Shown here piece by piece: positions 1-6,012 of a stretch of 9,151 bases of DNA. Origin of the DNA: an uncultured Chlorobiaceae bacterium (GTDB lineage Bacteria > Bacteroidota > Chlorobiia > Chlorobiales > Chlorobiaceae); the NCBI GenBank assembly GCA_903904495.1, contig CAIVCU010000320.1, forward strand, positions 1-9,151, given 5' to 3'. Positions within the stretch are counted from its first letter, which is position 1, and every line of letters begins with the position of its first letter. A program made the translations under genes and the position numbers. Under the pieces are notes generated by a model. The model was not told the DNA's origin. It did no database searches and worked only from the letters and a program-made list of their open reading frames with translations.

Positions 1-1269
1 ACTGTTGACAATCTGAAACTTGGAGCAAAAAAACCGCCCATGCCGTTTTCAGATGTCCGGTTGCTCAATGTTCTCTCCCATACCTTCTGGTTTATGCCAA
101 GCGTTGCATCATGCCATGCCATGCGTAACCTGCTTGAACAGAAACAAAACCGTTTTTACCACGATTATAAAGTAGTTGTTGCTGCCGGAACCACCGCCGG
201 TATTGGTGTTGAGGCATTGCCGCCGGTAAAAGAAGCCATGGACAATCCACTGAAAACCAAAACAATCACCCTTTCATGTGGCAAGCTGACCACCGGAGTA
301 ACCGTAAAGCCTTGGACTGGAATCTTCATGCTTCGCAACGCCTCCAGCCCCGAGACCTATTTTCAGGCCGCATTCCGCGTGCAGTCACCCTGGACCATCA
401 AGAACCCTGACAGGGCTTCACCGAACCGTGAGCAAGTCATTAAAGAGGAGTGCTACGTTTTTGATTTCGCCCCAAACAGAGCCTTACGCCAGATTGCCGA
501 TTACAGTTGCCGGTTGAACGTCAATGAAGCAAACCCGGAAAAAAAGATCGAGGAGTTTATCAACTTTCTGCCGGTACTCGCTTACGACGGCAGCTCCATG
601 AAGCAGATTGACGCCGCCGGAATTCTCGATATGGCAATGAGTGGCACAACAGCCACACTGCTTGCACGCCGCTGGGAAAGCGCCCTGCTCGTCAATGTCG
701 ATAACAACACCCTGAAACGATTGATGGGCAACAAGGAAGCATTAGCTGCCCTCATGAACATAGAAGGCTTCCGTAATCTGAATCAGGAAATCGAAACCAT
801 AATCAATAAATCCGAAGCCGTCAAAAAAGCAAAGAAAGAGGCAAATGACAAAGAGGTGACAGAACGGGAGAAAAAAGAACTCACAGCAGAAGAAAAAGAG
901 TACAAAACCCTCCGAAAACAGATTCAGGAAAAACTTATCAAATTTGCTACCCGCATTCCGGTCTTCATGTATCTGACTGATTACCGTGAACGCTCTCTCA
1001 AAGACGTTATCACCCAACTGGAGCCAGGGCTCTTCAAAAAAGTAACCGGTTTATCGGTCAAAGATTTTGAACTACTCGTAAGCCTCGGAGTATTCAACAG
1101 CGCGCTCATGAACGACGCCATCTACAAATTCAAACGCTACGAAGATGCCAGCCTCTCCTACACCGGCATAAACAAACACGAAGGAGAGAACATCGGCCTC
1201 TACGATACCGTACTCAGCCCTAAAGATTATCCGGCAATATTTGAAAATATGAGTCAGCCGAGATTATAG
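1..1269 (+). CDS. SF2 helicase / restriction-type translocase, C-terminal part (5' end outside window)
   Basis: The frame is open from base 1 to the TAG at 1267-1269, giving 422 residues with the N-terminus missing. The ATG at 40 is unlikely to be the true start because the 13 codons before it are open and the protein lacks the ATP-binding half. What remains looks like the second RecA lobe of an SF2 helicase. There is a motif IV-like stretch (LSHTFWFMPS, fragment residues about 25-34) and a motif V-like stretch, LSCGKLTTGVTV (about 91-102). A motif VI-like stretch, YFQAAFRVQSPW (about 120-131), carries Q122 and R126. Then come FDFAPNRAL, a lysine/glutamate-rich linker (about 270-320) and a C-terminal domain with RIPVFMYLTDYRE. 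This arrangement recalls the translocase subunits of type III-like restriction or phage-defence enzymes. A cytoplasmic ATP-driven DNA translocase is the inferred role. The nuclease or methylase partner is not visible. The helicase class is fairly sure, the defence role less so. Confidence 0.72.
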   Translation, partial: TVDNLKLGAKKPPMPFSDVRLLNVLSHTFWFMPSVASCHAMRNLLEQKQNRFYHDYKVVVAAGTTAGIGVEALPPVKEAMDNPLKTKTITLSCGKLTTGVTVKPWTGIFMLRNASSPETYFQAAFRVQSPWTIKNPDRASPNREQVIKEECYVFDFAPNRALRQIADYSCRLNVNEANPEKKIEEFINFLPVLAYDGSSMKQIDAAGILDMAMSGTTATLLARRWESALLVNVDNNTLKRLMGNKEALAALMNIEGFRNLNQEIETIINKSEAVKKAKKEANDKEVTEREKKELTAEEKEYKTLRKQIQEKLIKFATRIPVFMYLTDYRERSLKDVITQLEPGLFKKVTGLSVKDFELLVSLGVFNSALMNDAIYKFKRYEDASLSYTGINKHEGENIGLYDTVLSPKDYPAIFENMSQPRL

Positions 1270-1577
1270 ATATCTGATTAGTACCAACCCATCAAAAATT
1301 TAAAGCCGGGGTGCTTCAGAATTGAAGAAGCTTAATGTGAACTTGCTATTTTTTCAGTTTAACAAATAATTTCGGGGGATCTGTTACGATGCTTTTCCGA
1401 TGGATTCCTGCATCTAATAATCCTTAACGGGTTTTAAAATCCGTTTTCTGAAGCGACCCCGTTTACGGGCTTTTCAGGGGTCAATACTAGACATAAGAAC
1501 ACATTTTGTCTATGTCTGCTACGGGGTAGAAAAAGATATCAGTAAAACGACTCTTTTTTTCGTGAGACATGATTTTT
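1270..1577. other. Gene-free spacer with several short hairpins
   Basis: I see no coding region in these 308 bases, which separate the plus-strand helicase end from the minus-strand 228-aa gene. They hold four inverted repeats: CTTCA/TGAAG around GAAT (1314-1327), a 20-bp near-palindrome beginning AACGG and ending CCGTT (1426-1445, one G-T pair), GACCCC/GGGGTC (1455-1482) enclosing CCCG/CGGG, and AGACATA/TATGTCT (1489-1517). The two genes converge here, so termination structures are expected, but only one hairpin has a following T-run of any note. Confidence 0.5.
1458..1474 (+). terminator. Possible weak intrinsic terminator after the helicase gene
   Basis: CCCG and CGGG pair around a TTTA loop and are followed by CTTTT on the plus strand, about 190 bases after the helicase stop. 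The stem is only 4 bp, or 5 if an outer pair is counted. It competes with the larger GACCCC/GGGGTC pairing at 1455-1482, so function is uncertain. Confidence 0.3.
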
Positions 1578-2264
1578 TTAACCAACATCGCCGTTTTTTT
1601 TTGCTAGGGAAAACCATGCATCGTATAACAAATTTTCGTAAGTAACTTCAGGCATATCTGTATATAAAGTCTTTGATATAACCGTTTCCATTATACTTTG
1701 TATTTGTTGAATTGGTATAGCAACCTCTTCAGGAAGAGAGTCATCTCCCTTTGTTGTTTTCGAGTATCTTGACCATGTAGGATTAGTTGTCTCATATTTA
1801 ACGAGAAGAGTAACTAATTCATTTAGCTCATCAGGTGGTTTTTCAAAACCTAACTTGTTAGCGGAAATCTGAATATCCTCATATAGCCTGGGTAAACGGT
1901 GCTCATTATTCAACCTTTTTTTTTGGTCTTGTAATTGGATCGGTTTGTTATATGCATCAATATCACAAAACCAAGATAGTAGTTTTTTAAGTAGCAGCTC
2001 TGTAGTATGTCTTTGCAAATAAAATAATGGTAACCCAATATCATCTAAACAGTTTTCACGATTTCCTTCATTAAGTAGGATACAAGTTGAACGATAATAG
2101 GCATGTAAATAACTTGGGGATCTCCATCGACCACCAAACCTAGAAATCCCATTTTTTAAATCTTCAGTTTTTAAATTTGGTGCCTTATCAAAAATAATGA
2201 CATCCATATTTTGATCTGGCTCCTTGATATATAATCCACCTAATGGGAAAAAGTCCTGATTCAT
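1578..2264 (-). CDS. Hypothetical protein, 228 aa (weakly HEPN-like helical protein)
   Basis: I do not recognise this protein with confidence. The ATG at 2262-2264 has AAGG (complement of 2269-2272) four bases upstream, which supports the start. The gene follows the 78-aa gene with a 15-bp gap on the same strand, so the two should be co-transcribed. The middle is helical: LPLFYLQRHTTELLLKKLL (about 78-96), then HRLPRLYEDI (about 122-131) and a later TWSRYSKTTKGDDS (about 163-176). This order of a helix with an arginine-histidine pair, a histidine-containing helix and an RY-containing segment recalls some HEPN-fold hypothetical proteins. The canonical HEPN R-x4-6-H spacing is not present. There is no signal peptide or membrane segment, so it should be cytoplasmic. 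Base composition is clearly A+T richer than kfrA or the helicase gene, consistent with separate acquisition. The reading frame is confident; the fold is a weak inference. Confidence 0.7.
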   Translation of the reverse strand: MNQDFFPLGGLYIKEPDQNMDVIIFDKAPNLKTEDLKNGISRFGGRWRSPSYLHAYYRSTCILLNEGNRENCLDDIGLPLFYLQRHTTELLLKKLLSWFCDIDAYNKPIQLQDQKKRLNNEHRLPRLYEDIQISANKLGFEKPPDELNELVTLLVKYETTNPTWSRYSKTTKGDDSLPEEVAIPIQQIQSIMETVISKTLYTDMPEVTYENLLYDAWFSLAKKNGDVG

Positions 2265-2279
2265 ATTGCCTTATTTTAG

Positions 2280-2516
2280 CTATTTCACATAGCAAATTTT
2301 TTCAATCCATTGTTCAAGATTTTTAGCGATTTCCTGAGCATCATCACAAGAAATCCCTTTCTTTAAATGAATAGAAAGATACCCGCTTCCAACAATACTT
2401 AGCTCTGAGGTTATCGGCTCACAGCATAATGAAACAGGAGCATCATCTGCACCAGAAACACTGGGTGATCCTTCTTTGATTGTAAATTTGTAATCCGCAT
2501 AATCAAGCTTAACCAT
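2280..2516 (-). CDS. Hypothetical small protein, 78 aa
   Basis: No family is recognised. The ATG at 2514-2516 has a strong ribosome binding site, AGAGGAAA (complement of 2521-2528), and a promoter candidate lies just upstream, so this is the first gene of a two-gene unit with the 228-aa gene. The protein is acidic in its first half (KLDYADYK, SGADDAPVS) with a C-C pair near residue 31. A probable C-terminal amphipathic helix follows (DDAQEIAKNLEQWIEKI, about 58-74). No HTH or membrane segment can be seen. Being small, first and directly ahead of a larger helical protein, it could be an antitoxin or accessory subunit, but that rests on arrangement only. Confidence 0.68.
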   Translation of the reverse strand: MVKLDYADYKFTIKEGSPSVSGADDAPVSLCCEPITSELSIVGSGYLSIHLKKGISCDDAQEIAKNLEQWIEKICYVK

Positions 2517-2547
2517 ATTATTTCCTCTGAAATTTAATTATTTAAGC

Positions 2548-2576
2548 CCTATAGAAATGTATTCGCAATGTAACAA
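2548..2576 (-). promoter_or_regulatory. Sigma70-type promoter candidate for the 78/228-aa unit
   Basis: Read on the minus strand, TTGTTA (complement of 2571-2576) is followed by a 17-base spacer and TATAGG (complement of 2548-2553). The ribosome binding site of the 78-aa gene begins about 20 bases further on. The spacing is ideal; the -10 matches four of six consensus bases. Confidence 0.45.
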
Positions 2577-2688
2577 CTACTGCGATTTTATTTCAAATAA
2601 TACTTCACATCGAATCAACCTCAAAAACTCGGCGCTGGATCGTTATACGGGTGCAAACTGTGTAAATAATCGCAGCCCGCTGGCATGA

Positions 2689-2706
2689 TAAAAGGCCGCA
2701 ACAGCC
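2689..2706 (-). terminator. Intrinsic terminator-like hairpin behind kfrA
   Basis: On the minus strand GGCTG and CGGCC pair (one G-T pair) around a TTG loop and are followed by TTTTA. It lies 22 bases beyond the kfrA stop, between kfrA and the promoter of the next unit. The stem is short, 5 bp, so efficiency is uncertain. Confidence 0.4.
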
Positions 2707-2728
2707 TGAACATCGCCATCTTTGCCTA

Positions 2729-3442
2729 TCACTTCTTGTCAGAAGCCTTAGAGCGCTTGTTCTCGTCGTCGGGATGCTGACGTGACCCCAAAGTTTGCAT
2801 GAGATCCTTAACCTGGGCTTGTAATCCCTCCACAAGACCACGCAACTTTGCTGCATCCTCACGGGCCGTATCGCGTTCGTTACGCATCTGCTCGGCCTGT
2901 TGCTCGTATCGGTTGCGTTCCTCCTCGATCATCAATAGACGTTCACTCACTTGAGCCAACTTGACGGCTTGTGCCTGGTGTTCGGTCTGAGTTTCAGTCA
3001 ACCGGTTTCCCATTTCTTCAGCATTTGCCCTGGCTTCGTCCAGCTTGGTCTCCAGATCCTCTACGGTCTGAGAGGCATCTGCCAATTCTCGCTCTGCCTG
3101 TTCACGATGCTCACCTGCACTACGGATGATTTCGGCCACATGGCGCTCCGCAGCCTTAACTGCCTTATTGTTTACCCCAACAGCCATTGCCATCAGGCGT
3201 TCAGCAAGCGCTTTGTTCACTGCGGCCACCTCTTCGGTCACTTCAATGGGAAGCTCTGCAACCGGATCGGCTTTGGCCTCAACTTGACTATTGAGGTACT
3301 CATCCCAAACTTGCTTAAGCCGGGAAGGATTACCGCCCCCTATTTTCTGGCGCAGGGCAAAACCTGTGATGTTACGGCTAGCGGATCGTAGCTCCTGACC
3401 GGCGTGAATGATCTCTTCAGGTGTAAATTCAACTGGACGCAT
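2729..3442 (-). CDS. kfrA: KfrA-like plasmid DNA-binding coiled-coil protein
   Basis: The 237-aa protein opens with a KfrA N-terminal domain: TPEEIIHAGQELRS, then ITGFALRQKIGGGNPSRLKQ (about 25-44). The latter is the helix-turn-helix region with the typical (I/L)GGGNPS turn, and VWDEYL follows. From about residue 95 to 215 it is a long alanine-, glutamate- and arginine-rich coiled coil (for example ERELADASQTVEDLETKLDE). A charged tail ends in KRSKASDKK. Known KfrA proteins of IncP and IncU plasmids are alpha-helical DNA-binding repressors of their own gene that also aid plasmid stability. A cytoplasmic or nucleoid role of that kind is inferred here. The start is the first available methionine and no clear Shine-Dalgarno precedes it. 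The gene is more G+C rich than the intergenic DNA on both sides. The repeats at 3482-3538, directly upstream, are a possible autoregulatory site. Confidence 0.88.
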   Translation of the reverse strand: MRPVEFTPEEIIHAGQELRSASRNITGFALRQKIGGGNPSRLKQVWDEYLNSQVEAKADPVAELPIEVTEEVAAVNKALAERLMAMAVGVNNKAVKAAERHVAEIIRSAGEHREQAERELADASQTVEDLETKLDEARANAEEMGNRLTETQTEHQAQAVKLAQVSERLLMIEEERNRYEQQAEQMRNERDTAREDAAKLRGLVEGLQAQVKDLMQTLGSRQHPDDENKRSKASDKK

Positions 3443-3481
3443 AGCAAAAATATTTGGTTTAATCGCGGCGGCTCACTTGAT

Positions 3482-3538
3482 TTAATAAACAAATAAATTA
3501 ACTAATAAACAAACAAAGTAATAAAGTAATTAATAAAC
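3482..3538. repeat. A+T-rich direct repeats TAATAAAC upstream of kfrA
   Basis: Four copies of TAATAAA followed by C or G start at 3483, 3503, 3519 and 3531, with spacings of 20, 16 and 12 bases. Three read TAATAAAC and one TAATAAAG. They lie 40-95 bases upstream of the kfrA start, where its promoter must be, so they may be a KfrA binding site or simply an A+T-rich promoter region. Confidence 0.5.
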
Positions 3539-3720
3539 TATAACGACCCGTCAACAAACACCAGGCTTTTTTTACACACCACATTACCCCACTCTACGCA
3601 TGCAGAGAGTACTCTGATTATCTGCAAAAAAGGGGGAAATCGTACGTTCACGCTCAATTGAAACCATCGTCTGTCATGGATGCACCAAATCCATAAACCG
3701 TCCCTGAAGCTGCATCCCAA

Positions 3721-3765
3721 TTTCTATGCACGCGTGCATAGAAATCATAACACGCGTGCATAGAA
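3721..3765. repeat. 24-bp perfect palindrome with a partial second copy
   Basis: Bases 3721-3744 form a perfect palindrome with arm TTTCTATGCACG. Bases 3750-3765 repeat its right part (ACGCGTGCATAGAA), preceded by AC. The two ACGCGT centres are 22 bp apart, about two helical turns, as expected for two dimers bound on one DNA face. It is operator-like. Which protein binds is unknown; KfrA, the RHH protein and AbiEi are local candidates. Confidence 0.6.
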
Positions 3766-3851
3766 TATGCTATCAGGGTTAGAGACTGTATGACGTTTTT
3801 CTTGATGAAGAAGGCAAGGATTCATCTTTTGTCAGGAACTTATGAGGCCCC

Positions 3852-3881
3852 GATAATGTTAGTACATGTACTAACATTATC
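3852..3881. repeat. 30-bp perfect palindrome
   Basis: The arm GATAATGTTAGTACA is followed directly by its exact reverse complement, centred on GTACATGTAC. No T-run follows on either side, which argues against a terminator and favours an operator or cruciform-forming site. Confidence 0.65.
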
Positions 3882-3963
3882 AGCACCCCTGCAAGGTATT
3901 AAGTTATTATAAAACAACTTGTTAATAATATTTATTGACTTTTATGTTTTATTTCCTTACCTT

Positions 3964-3991
3964 TACTGGTAAGTATAAATACTTACCAGTA
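3964..3991. promoter_or_regulatory. Inverted repeat IR1 upstream of the AbiEi-like gene
   Basis: Two perfect 13-bp arms, TACTGGTAAGTAT and its complement, are separated by AA. The centre AGTATAAATACT is shared with IR2 at 4054-4081, 90 bp away centre to centre. Part of the arm, ACCAGTA, recurs alone at 4041-4047. In the streptococcal AbiE system the AbiEi antitoxin represses its own promoter by binding two inverted repeats, so IR1 and IR2 are good operator candidates by analogy. Confidence 0.6.
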
Positions 3992-4010
3992 TAGCATAAA
4001 TCAATTATTA

Positions 4011-4041
4011 TTGCATGGACTCTTGTTTTTGTCTTTATAAA
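4011..4041 (+). promoter_or_regulatory. Weak promoter candidate for the AbiEi-like gene
   Basis: TTGCAT (4011-4016) and TATAAA (4036-4041) are 19 bases apart, and would start transcription near 4048, between IR1 and IR2. The spacing is longer than ideal. An alternative uses the TATAAA inside IR2 (4064-4069) and would give an almost leaderless transcript. Confidence 0.3.
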
Positions 4042-4053
4042 CCAGTAACTTCA

Positions 4054-4081
4054 CATCGTGTAGTATAAATACTACACGATG
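4054..4081. promoter_or_regulatory. Inverted repeat IR2 containing the AbiEi-like start codon
   Basis: Two perfect 13-bp arms, CATCGTGTAGTAT and its complement, are separated by AA. The last three bases are the ATG of the 297-aa gene, so bound protein, or an RNA hairpin if transcription begins upstream, would cover the translation start. Length, spacer and core match IR1. Confidence 0.62.
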
Positions 4082-4972
4082 CCAACTAAAACGTTCATGG
4101 CAGGAATCTCCCGATTTTCCATCGCAAAAAAAGATATTGCCACCCTTTTTGAGAATAATCCTCTCAAGGTTTTCGGCATACATGATATAGCGGCTATTCT
4201 CGACAAACATCGTGGTGAATGGCGACTTGCTCAAAGCATGACAACAGAAAAATTCATTGAGGAGCTAATCACAAAAACTAAGCTGCAAGCTCTGACCTTT
4301 CCTTTTTTAAAAAGTACACTGAAACGTTACGTATACGGAACAGCCACGCTCTATGAACTCGCCCAAGGATTAAAACCTAAAGGGTACCTTTCTCACTATA
4401 CAGCTATTTATCTCCATCAATTGACCGAGCAGATACCCAAAACCATTTATGTCACTTTTGAACAATACCCCAAAGAAATTGAAAGGGGGATTTTAGAGCA
4501 AGAAGATATCGAGCGGGCGTTTTCCAAGCCACAACGATCATCAAATAACGTTGCCATCTATGAAGGCGCCACTATCTACTTGCTCAACGGTAAGCATACG
4601 GGCAATGAAGGCGTCATTACAATGGAACACCCAAAAGAAGGAACTCTTGCTGTCACGAGCCTGGAAAGAACCCTTATCGATATTGCCGTTAGACCGGCAT
4701 ATTCAGGGGGCATTGGAGAGGTGCTTAAAGCGTACGAAAACGCCCGTGAAAACGTTTCCATTAACAAGCTGAATGCAATGCTTAGCAGGCTTGACTTCAC
4801 CTATCCCTACCATCAGGCTATTGGTTTCTATATGGAAAAAACCGGTTATCGGGATAGCCTGCTCAATCTGCTAAAAAAACGAGGGTTTCAATATGATTTC
4901 TACCTCGCCTATGCCATGCAGGAAACCGAGTACTCTGAAACCTGGCAACTCTACTATCCCAAAGGCTTCTGA
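4079..4972 (+). CDS. abiEi: AbiEi-family antitoxin / transcriptional regulator
   Basis: The 297-aa protein has the AbiEi layout. An N-terminal winged-helix domain (about 15-75; KKDIATLFENNPLKVFGIHD) is followed by the conserved middle GYLSHYTAIYLHQLTEQIP (102-120). The C-terminal block is TSLERTLIDIAVRP (193-206), YSGGIGEVLKAYENA (208-222) and a helical tail. Known AbiEi proteins repress their own promoter and neutralise AbiEii without stable contact (type IV toxin-antitoxin). That role is inferred here. The ATG at 4079 sits inside IR2 and lacks a Shine-Dalgarno. An in-frame ATG at 4097 is an alternative start, which also has no clear Shine-Dalgarno. The 3' end overlaps the oppositely oriented AbiEii gene by 19 bp. 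Tail-to-tail orientation is unusual, because the canonical abiE genes form one operon with the antitoxin first. Confidence 0.83.
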   Translation: MPTKTFMAGISRFSIAKKDIATLFENNPLKVFGIHDIAAILDKHRGEWRLAQSMTTEKFIEELITKTKLQALTFPFLKSTLKRYVYGTATLYELAQGLKPKGYLSHYTAIYLHQLTEQIPKTIYVTFEQYPKEIERGILEQEDIERAFSKPQRSSNNVAIYEGATIYLLNGKHTGNEGVITMEHPKEGTLAVTSLERTLIDIAVRPAYSGGIGEVLKAYENARENVSINKLNAMLSRLDFTYPYHQAIGFYMEKTGYRDSLLNLLKKRGFQYDFYLAYAMQETEYSETWQLYYPKGF

Positions 4973-5859
4973 AGATCCTCATCCAACATGGATGAAAACG
5001 TCTCGATCACGTAGTCAAAGTAAAAATCAAAATCCTTAAGATTTTCCTTTTCACCGGCAGTCACAGTATCTACTAACGAAGCAAAACCCTCTCGGTGCAG
5101 TTCCCTGCTGCTGATCATGTTATGGAGATACTCATACGGAACCCGTTTGGCATCAAAAACCTGCATCATAATCTTCCTACTCTCCGCTGAGGAAAGATCA
5201 ACCGAAAATCGGCTCATCAGCGTAGCAATGTCATAAAAATCACGCGTCCGAACTCTTGGCGAAAACGATGGAACAACCTCTTTATACTGCGGTAACTGCT
5301 GACAGATGGCCCGAACTTTTTCAAAAATCAATAACCGTGGTGCATACACCTGCACCGTATACCCATCCAACTCTACTTCCTGTAGGTCATCAATAAACTC
5401 ATACTTACTGATTTCAATCACGATTGATGGCGATTGATCCGGATAAATCGGCACCGCATTTCTGCGCATAGCGTCAAAATTTGTTTCACCGCCAAGCTGC
5501 TGCAACAGCTCAAATTCAATAAACTTGAACGTCACTTTATACCCGCCCCAGAAATCTTTTAACTCCTCTTTAAGCACATGAGGTTTTCCCTGAAATGAAA
5601 AATCAAACACATAAAACCCTTCAGATCGGAACTTTTCTTCAAGTACTTTTATCATGCGTGATGGTACCTCTGGAATATTTCTGAAGTCATCACCAATTGA
5701 AAAGTCGAGATCAAAAGAAGCCCTGGATGAGAGTTCGTAAGCCACGGAAATCGCATTCCCGCCCTTCAGAACCAGCGTCTCCATCAGGTAGTCATCAGAC
5801 ACCAGCGCGATGATAATCAGGCGCTTAATCCGTTCCAAGTCGATTCTGTTTTTCTTCAT
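4954..5859 (-). CDS. abiEii: AbiEii/AbiGii-family nucleotidyltransferase toxin
   Basis: The 301-aa protein, normal length for the family, carries the AbiEii signature. LVLKGGNAISVAYELSS leads to R46 and FDLDFSI, giving the KGG (32-34) and D50-x-D52 metal-binding pair of polymerase-beta-like nucleotidyltransferases. Then come VIEISKYEF (about 147-155), YAPRLLIFEKVRAICQQ (about 172-188) and RTRDFYDIATLM (about 204-215). No catalytic motif appears lost, so the gene looks intact. AbiEii toxins transfer nucleotides, with GTP or tRNA ends reported depending on the member, and cause growth arrest during phage infection or antitoxin loss. The substrate here cannot be read from sequence. The ATG at 5857-5859 has no strong ribosome binding site. 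A 153-bp gap separates it from the RHH gene upstream, so it may have its own promoter or be weakly expressed from the RHH transcript. Confidence 0.88.
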   Translation of the reverse strand: MKKNRIDLERIKRLIIIALVSDDYLMETLVLKGGNAISVAYELSSRASFDLDFSIGDDFRNIPEVPSRMIKVLEEKFRSEGFYVFDFSFQGKPHVLKEELKDFWGGYKVTFKFIEFELLQQLGGETNFDAMRRNAVPIYPDQSPSIVIEISKYEFIDDLQEVELDGYTVQVYAPRLLIFEKVRAICQQLPQYKEVVPSFSPRVRTRDFYDIATLMSRFSVDLSSAESRKIMMQVFDAKRVPYEYLHNMISSRELHREGFASLVDTVTAGEKENLKDFDFYFDYVIETFSSMLDEDLQKPLG

Positions 5860-5898
5860 AGCATCATAAGAGCGTTTCAGTGAAGGGAAAATATTGAG

Positions 5899-5946
5899 TT
5901 GATCAAGGAAAACTTGATGATAAAATAGCTGGTTTGATCAGGAAAA
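5899..5946. repeat. Short repeats in the RHH-abiEii gap
   Basis: TTGATCA occurs at 5899-5905 and 5934-5940, each followed by GGAAAA (at 5907 and 5941), 35 bp apart. ATCAAG (5902-5907) also pairs with CTTGAT (5913-5918) around GAAAA. The position, 40-90 bases ahead of the toxin start, fits a binding site or an mRNA structure, but the repeats are short. Confidence 0.35.
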
Positions 5947-6012
5947 GAGTGCTCAAGACCGTAAAAATAATTTCTCATAGATAGCTCTTTTGTGTATAAG
6001 ATCTCCCCTATC

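Larger units (their letters stand above)
3443..4078. other. Operator-rich intergenic region between kfrA and the AbiEi-like gene
   Basis: This 636-bp stretch between two divergent genes contains no convincing coding region. It holds, in order, an A+T-rich direct-repeat set (3482-3538), small stems CAGAG/CTCTG (3603-3616) and ATGGAT/ATCCAT (3676-3694), a 24-bp palindrome with a partial second copy (3721-3765), a 30-bp palindrome (3852-3881), and two related 28-bp inverted repeats (3964-3991 and 4054-4081). The density of long perfect palindromes suggests binding sites for several repressors, or a centromere-like or transfer-related site. Confidence 0.6.

Noticed and set aside
2605..2862. Minus-strand 85-aa frame over the kfrA 3' end
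   Set aside because: It is out of frame with the well-supported kfrA coding sequence and is arginine/cysteine rich, as typical of a shadow frame.
3538..3720. Minus-strand 60-aa open frame between kfrA and the palindromes
   Set aside because: It needs a TTG start, has no ribosome binding site, has an odd tryptophan-rich composition and matches no family I know.
3852..3881. The 30-bp palindrome as an intrinsic terminator
   Set aside because: Neither strand has a T-run after the stem, and no gene ends just before it.
3790..3912. Plus-strand 40-codon frame starting ATGACG, with AGAG five bases upstream
   Set aside because: It reads through the 30-bp palindrome, has no convincing promoter and no recognisable sequence. 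Too weak to call a gene.
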